From: Antribacter gilvus
GTDB taxonomy: Bacteria; Actinomycetota; Actinomycetes; Actinomycetales; Cellulomonadaceae
NCBI RefSeq assembly: GCF_003946865.1
Contig: NZ_QXTH01000009.1
Span: 62,001-126,000, forward strand
Direction: 5' to 3'
Length of the DNA stretch: 64,000 bases
Numbering within the stretch: position 1 is the stretch's first letter; each line of letters begins with the position of its first letter. The translations under genes and the position numbers were made by a program. Below are positions 60,028 to 64,000 of the stretch, piece by piece. The notes under the pieces are model-generated. The model did not search any database. It had not been told where the DNA came from and saw nothing but the letters and a program-made list of their open reading frames with translations.

Positions 60028-60672
60028 TCAGCGCGCGGGGACGTCCACGTCGTCGCCGCCGCCCAGGTCCGTGCAGTCCACGTCCAGCGCCCCGTGGGTG
60101 CGCAGGTACGGCCCCGCGCCCACGTCGCCGCGCACCTCGGCCGAGACCGCCGCCCAGTGCGACCGCCCCAGCAGCACCGGGTGCCCCGGCCGCCCCCCAT
60201 AGGTGGCGCGGGCCAGGGAGAGGCGGGTCCCGGCGGCACCACCCCCGGCTGACACTTCGTGCTGTTCCCGCGGACCGTGCGCGGGAGCCATTGCGAGGAG
60301 CCGCGCCACCGCCTCCGGGCGCAGGCCCGGGAGGTCCACGAGGGTGACGACGGCGCACGCGGCGGGCGTCGCCGCGCAGGCCGCGAGGCCCGTGCGGAGC
60401 GACGCGGCCACGCCGCGGGCCCAGCCCGCCGCGACGACCGGCCGGGCCCACGACGGCACGAGGGGAAGAGCCTCGGCAGCGCTCGCGCCGAGCACGACGA
60501 GGACGTCGGCGCACCCGCCGTCGCGCAGGGCACGGCAGGCGAGCTCGACCCAGGGCACGCCGTCGGCGGCCCGGACGAGCGCCTTGGGCGTCCCGTACCG
60601 GGACCCGGCCCCGGCGGCCAGGACCAGGCCGACGGCTGCGGGTCCGGCGGAACCGGGGCCGAGCGGAGGCAC
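60028..60672 (-). CDS. Molybdenum cofactor nucleotidyltransferase (MobA/MocA-like)
   Basis: This 214-aa NTP-transferase has the signature GLVLAAGAGSRYGTPKALV near the start and GHPVLLGRSHW later. Such enzymes attach a nucleotide, usually CMP, to molybdopterin for xanthine-dehydrogenase-type proteins. It lies opposite the operon that encodes such an enzyme. GTG at 60672 was chosen as the last start before the conserved block. It is 5 nt from the permease stop, so it is in the transporter operon. Confidence 0.85.
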   Translation of the reverse strand: MPPLGPGSAGPAAVGLVLAAGAGSRYGTPKALVRAADGVPWVELACRALRDGGCADVLVVLGASAAEALPLVPSWARPVVAAGWARGVAASLRTGLAACAATPAACAVVTLVDLPGLRPEAVARLLAMAPAHGPREQHEVSAGGGAAGTRLSLARATYGGRPGHPVLLGRSHWAAVSAEVRGDVGAGPYLRTHGALDVDCTDLGGGDDVDVPAR

Positions 60673-60677
60673 GGCTC

Positions 60678-61511
60678 TCAGCGCTGCCCGTACCGGGCGA
60701 GCACGAGCGACTCGATCACCTGCGCCACGACGTACAACAGCAGCGACACGAGCGTCACCACGAGCACGCACGCCCAGACGAGGTTGTTCTGCGACTTGCC
60801 CGCCGCGTCCACGACCATCGACCCGAGGCCCTGACCGGTGATGAGCCACTCCGCGAGCAGCGCACCCGTGATCGCACCGGGGACGGAGATCCGGACGGAC
60901 GCGAACAGGGCCGGCAGCGCCGACGGGAACGCGACCTTGACGAGCATGGCCCAGGCCCCGCCGCCGTAGACGTGCACCACGTCGGTCATCTGCGACGACA
61001 CGGAGCGGAGCCCCTGCACGATGTTGACCAGCGCGGGGAACACCACGACGATGCCGCTGATCACGGCGACGCGCGTGAGCGTGTCGGTGAACAGCAGCCG
61101 GATCACGGGCGTGAGGGCGATGAGCGGCACCGCCCGCAGGATGAGCGCCACCGGCATCACGGACGCCTCGACCGGCTTGGAGAGCACGATCAGGGCGGCC
61201 AGCGCCGTCGCCGCCAGCATGCCCGCCGCGAACCCGATGGCCGCGTCGCCGAGGGTGACGCCGAGGGCGTCGAGGACGTCGGCCCGCACCTCGGCGGAGT
61301 CGTCCTTGAGGTACAGGTACTCGAAGACGTCGGCGGGACCCTTGGCCACGAACGTGTTGTCGACGAGCGCCACCGCCACGACCCACACCACGGCGATGAT
61401 CGCGAGCATCACGAGGCCGGTCGCGAGGGCCTTGCCCACGCCGTTCAGCACGGCGCGCCCGGTCCCGGGGCGCAGCCCCGTCGCCCGGCGCAGATCGGTC
61501 GGCCCGGTCAT
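60678..61511 (-). CDS. ABC transporter permease 1 (NitT/TauT type)
   Basis: This 277-aa permease has five or six membrane helices and the EAA-type loop VVHVYGGGAWAMLVKVAFPSALPALF. The N-terminus has a long cytosolic tail. It pairs with the second permease, whose gene it overlaps by 4 nt. NitT/TauT-type systems import oxyanions, sulfonates, pyrimidines or purine-related compounds. Confidence 0.92.
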   Translation of the reverse strand: MTGPTDLRRATGLRPGTGRAVLNGVGKALATGLVMLAIIAVVWVVAVALVDNTFVAKGPADVFEYLYLKDDSAEVRADVLDALGVTLGDAAIGFAAGMLAATALAALIVLSKPVEASVMPVALILRAVPLIALTPVIRLLFTDTLTRVAVISGIVVVFPALVNIVQGLRSVSSQMTDVVHVYGGGAWAMLVKVAFPSALPALFASVRISVPGAITGALLAEWLITGQGLGSMVVDAAGKSQNNLVWACVLVVTLVSLLLYVVAQVIESLVLARYGQR

Positions 61512-62290
61512 GCGCGACCCCTTCCGCTCGCCCAGGGCGCGGCGAAGCGGCCCAGGAGGCCGAAAACGCCGTACCCCACGCCTGCGACGAGCGCGCAGGC
61601 GAACATGATGCCCCAGGCCCGTTCGACCATGAGGCCCTGCCCGGCCGCCACGAGCGCGGGGCCGACTCCCCGGTCGACGCCACCGATGTACTCGCCGAGG
61701 ATCGCACCGAGGAACGCGGCGGGCGCCGCGATCTGCAGGGCGGACAGGACCGCGGGCAGCGCGGCGACGAGCTGCACCTTGGTGAGCTGCTTCCAGCGTC
61801 CGCCTCCGTACACGCTGACGACGTCGAGCGCCGCGCGGTCGGCGGACCGGAAGCCGAGCATGGCGCCCACCACGGTCGTGAAGAACACCGACAGCGCCGC
61901 GAGGACGACAGCGGTGGGTGAGGCTCCGCCGTCGTCCGCCGGGCCCAGGATGATGTAGAGGATCGGCGTGATGGCGACGGTCGGCACGCAGTAGCTGATC
62001 ACCGCGACCTGCATGATCGCGGACTCGAGCCGCGGGACGAGCAGCACCAGGGAGGCGAGCGCGAGGGCGAGCCCGTTGCCCCAGAGGAAGCCGAGCACCG
62101 CCTCGTTGACGGTCCCGGAGAAGTTCTTCGTATAGAAGCCCAGGCCGTCCACGCCGAGCTGGCGCAGCACGCCCGGGGGAGTCGGCATGGACTTCCCGTC
62201 GAACACCGTGACGGCCAGCAGCCACCACAGCGCGACGATCCCGACGAGTCCCGCCAGCCCGGTGAGCCAGGACCGGAACCGGTCAGGCAT
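61508..62290 (-). CDS. ABC transporter permease 2 (NitT/TauT type)
   Basis: This 260-aa permease is related to the first and has the loop [26 protein letters not shown]. Its first helix ([20 protein letters not shown]) starts close to the ATG. Its start overlaps the ATPase stop by 8 nt. The two permeases differ enough to form a heterodimer. Confidence 0.92.
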   Translation of the reverse strand: MPDRFRSWLTGLAGLVGIVALWWLLAVTVFDGKSMPTPPGVLRQLGVDGLGFYTKNFSGTVNEAVLGFLWGNGLALALASLVLLVPRLESAIMQVAVISYCVPTVAITPILYIILGPADDGGASPTAVVLAALSVFFTTVVGAMLGFRSADRAALDVVSVYGGGRWKQLTKVQLVAALPAVLSALQIAAPAAFLGAILGEYIGGVDRGVGPALVAAGQGLMVERAWGIMFACALVAGVGYGVFGLLGRFAAPWASGRGRA

Positions 62291-63134
62291 CGCCGGACCC
62301 TCCGGAGGAGGCGTCGCCGAACAGCAGCTCCGACGCGTGGTCGTGCAGGGCGTGGAACTCGGGCGTGCGCATCATCTCGGGCGTGCGCGGGCGCGGGAGG
62401 TCGACCTCGATGACCTCCTTGATCCGGCCGGGCCGCGGGCTCATGACCGCCACCTGGTCGGAGAGGAAGATGGCCTCGGAGATGCCGTGCGTGACCATGA
62501 GGGTGGTGGCCGGCTTCTCGGTCCAGATCCGCAGCAGCTCGAGGTTGAGGCGCTGGCGGGTCATGTCGTCGAGGGCGCCGAACGGCTCGTCGAGCAGCAG
62601 GACGGACGGCTTGACCACGAGGGCGCGCGCGATCGACACGCGCTGGCGCATGCCGCCCGACAGCTGACCGGGCTTGGCCTTCTCGAAGCCCTCGAGGCCC
62701 ACGAGGCGGATCAGCTCGGTGACCAGCTCGTGGTCCACCGGCTCGCCCGACACCTCGAACGGCAGGCGCACGTTCGACAGGACCGAGCGCCACGGCAGCA
62801 GGGCCGAGTCCTGGAACGCGATGCCCAGCTCGTGGTCGCGGCGGAGCTCGAGCGGGGTCTTGCCGTCGACGAGGGCCGTGCCGCTCGTGGGCTTCTCCAG
62901 CCCGGCGAGGATGCGGAGGATCGTCGACTTGCCGCAGCCCGACGGGCCGAGCAGCGAGAGGAAGCTGCCCTGGTCGGTGTGTAGCGTGACGTCGTCCAGC
63001 GCGGTGACCGTCCTGCGGCCCATGCCGAACGACTTCGAGAGGTTCGCGATGTGGAGGCCGGTGCCGGCCCCGCCCTGCCCGCTCGGGGCGGGGACAGGGG
63101 CGGGGCCGGTACCGGTGGTGACGTCCTGGGTCAC
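62283..63134 (-). CDS. ABC transporter ATP-binding protein (NitT/TauT type)
   Basis: This 283-aa ATPase has Walker [11 protein letters not shown]-loop FQDSALLPW, signature LSGGMRQR and Walker [12 protein letters not shown], followed by the H-loop VTHGISEA. The wording ALLPW and the D-loop fit the SsuB/TauB/NrtD group. The GTG start is 5 nt after the binding-protein stop. A Pro/Gly-rich extension of about 25 residues precedes the domain. Confidence 0.93.
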   Translation of the reverse strand: MTQDVTTGTGPAPVPAPSGQGGAGTGLHIANLSKSFGMGRRTVTALDDVTLHTDQGSFLSLLGPSGCGKSTILRILAGLEKPTSGTALVDGKTPLELRRDHELGIAFQDSALLPWRSVLSNVRLPFEVSGEPVDHELVTELIRLVGLEGFEKAKPGQLSGGMRQRVSIARALVVKPSVLLLDEPFGALDDMTRQRLNLELLRIWTEKPATTLMVTHGISEAIFLSDQVAVMSPRPGRIKEVIEVDLPRPRTPEMMRTPEFHALHDHASELLFGDASSGGSGDA

Positions 63135-63139
63135 GGGAT

Positions 63140-64000
63140 TCAGTCCTTGAGCTCCGGCTTCTCCTCGAGGAGCTCCTCGAGGAGGGACAGGTCGAACACG
63201 TCCTCGGCGGTCACGTCGATGCCCGCGGCCTCGAACGTGGCGAGGTTCTGCTCCAGCATGTCGTCGCTGATCGTGAAGATGCCGTTCTCGGCCGTCTCCT
63301 CGGTGTTGACCAGCTGCTCGCACTGGATCGTGTTCTGCTGGATCTCCTTCTCGAGCTCCAGCTCGAGGTCCGCACCGTACTCCTCGACGGCCAGCTCGGC
63401 GCCGCCCTCCAGGTCGGCGCAGGCGTCCTTCCAGCCCTTGATCTCGGCCTCGAGGAACGCCTTCACGTAGTCCGGGCGCTCGGCGATGGTCTCGTCGGTG
63501 GCGATGACCGACTCCGCCACGAAGGGCAGGCCGTTGTCGGCGAACAGCAGGTTCGTGACCGGCTTGCCCTGCGACTCCACGATGATCGACTCGTTGGTGA
63601 CGTAGGCCAGGAAGCCGTCAACCTCGCCGTTGACGAGCGGCGACGGGTCGTACTGGACCGGCACGATCGTCACGTCGTCCTCGGTGAGGCCGTTGGCCGC
63701 GAGCAGCGCGGCGAAGAGGAGGCCGTTGCCGCCGTCCTGCACGCCGATCTTCTTGCCCTTGAGGTCGTCGATCGTCTCGATGTTCGCGCCGTCCTTCAGG
63801 GACAGGATCGTGAACGGGTTCTTCTGGAACGTGGTGCCCACGATCTTGATCGGGGCGTCCTCGTTCGCGACGACCTGGGCGACGGTCACGGCGTTCGTGA
63901 GGCCGAAGTCGGCCTCACCCGAGGCGACGAGGTTCTCGGTGGCGCCCGGACCGGCGTTGAAGGTGACCGTGCCGAAGCCCGCGTCGGCGAAGTAGCCCTT
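63140..64000 (-). CDS. ABC transporter substrate-binding protein, partial (NMT1/THI5-like)
   Basis: The frame is open to the end of the window, so the N-terminus with its signal peptide is missing; about 286 residues remain. It has the NMT1/THI5-type signs: [37 protein letters not shown] and [13 protein letters not shown]. Acidic residues are very frequent at the C-terminus ([14 protein letters not shown]). The ligand is not readable. Its place opposite the purine operon and next to mocA favours a purine- or pyrimidine-like compound, but a thiamine precursor is possible. Confidence 0.85.
   Translation of the reverse strand, partial: KGYFADAGFGTVTFNAGPGATENLVASGEADFGLTNAVTVAQVVANEDAPIKIVGTTFQKNPFTILSLKDGANIETIDDLKGKKIGVQDGGNGLLFAALLAANGLTEDDVTIVPVQYDPSPLVNGEVDGFLAYVTNESIIVESQGKPVTNLLFADNGLPFVAESVIATDETIAERPDYVKAFLEAEIKGWKDACADLEGGAELAVEEYGADLELELEKEIQQNTIQCEQLVNTEETAENGIFTISDDMLEQNLATFEAAGIDVTAEDVFDLSLLEELLEEKPELKD

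Noticed and set aside
60673-61707. Upstream continuation of the MocA-like frame
   Set aside because: It is out of phase with the permease genes it crosses, and the GLVLAAGAGSRYG signature sits close to the chosen GTG.

Overview
This 64-kb window is high-GC chromosomal DNA. GTG starts are frequent, genes often overlap by ATGA/GTGA, and the housekeeping order is typical of Actinomycetota (degV-comEA-comEC-holA-rpsT(-), lepA-hemW, hrcA-dnaJ-rsmE, HIT-phoH-ybeY-CBS-era). A mycothiol-dependent maleylpyruvate isomerase-like protein, a variant-leucine-rich-repeat domain and the CIRCE/Zur-type sites fit Micrococcales, probably near Cellulosimicrobium, Isoptericola, Promicromonospora or Cellulomonas. 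The genus is inferred from gene content and style; no rRNA or tRNA gene was seen in the window.

Layout. 1-3.7 kb is a partial esterase followed by a zinc-limitation cluster: a lipoprotein resembling the zinc chaperone AztD, an ATP-grasp ligase, and the cysteine-free ribosomal proteins L31B and L33. Four Zur-box-like palindromes bracket these genes. 3.7-11.7 kb holds a HerA-like ATPase, DegV, the DNA-uptake proteins ComEA and ComEC, the clamp-loader subunit HolA, and rpsT. 12-15 kb is a small accessory block with a PemK-like toxin, a VapBC pair with its own promoter/operator, a phosphotransferase and an MDMPI enzyme. 15.2-18.5 kb is lepA-hemW. 18.5-21.6 kb is a tandem trio of paralogous membrane proteins. 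21.6-26.3 kb holds a DUF3097 gene, a GH3 glycosidase and an HSL-type hydrolase. 26.3-29.3 kb is the CIRCE-controlled heat-shock operon hrcA-dnaJ-rsmE. 29.5-31.9 kb is a coupled pair on the minus strand, a BON-OmpA protein and a double HhH-repeat membrane protein. 32.1-36.4 kb is the HIT-phoH-ybeY-CBS-era run. 36.5-42.9 kb holds two membrane proteins, leuA with a leucine leader peptide and attenuator-like hairpin, and a small lipoprotein. 43-48.8 kb is mixed metabolic and envelope genes plus a Fic protein. 48.9-59.9 kb is a ten-gene purine-degradation operon (uraD-uraH-uricase-allB-pucG-allC-RpiR regulator-xanthine dehydrogenase FAD subunit-fused FeS/Mo subunit-hypothetical). Facing it at 60.0-64.0 kb on the minus strand are a molybdenum-cofactor nucleotidyltransferase and a NitT/TauT-type ABC transporter that runs off the end.

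How the genes work together. The purine block encodes the path xanthine to urate to allantoin to allantoate, plus ureidoglycine transamination. MocA is probably for maturing the molybdoenzyme, and the ABC system is a candidate importer. The zinc block replaces zinc-holding ribosomal proteins and adds zinc-handling factors when Zur releases the operators.

Features that ordinary annotation would miss: (i) three families of intergenic self-complementary repeats, one copy of which is read into the 3' end of pucG, plus a hairpin-forming insert inside hemW; (ii) a recurring (T)AnnnT-N6/7-(A/G)TG arrangement upstream of at least sixteen starts, the signature of leaderless transcripts; (iii) a diverged duplication of the last codons of era; (iv) an ATP-grasp ligase under apparent zinc control. 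No intergenic gap exceeds about 300 bases, no insertion sequence or CRISPR array was found, and no prophage or integrated element is evident.
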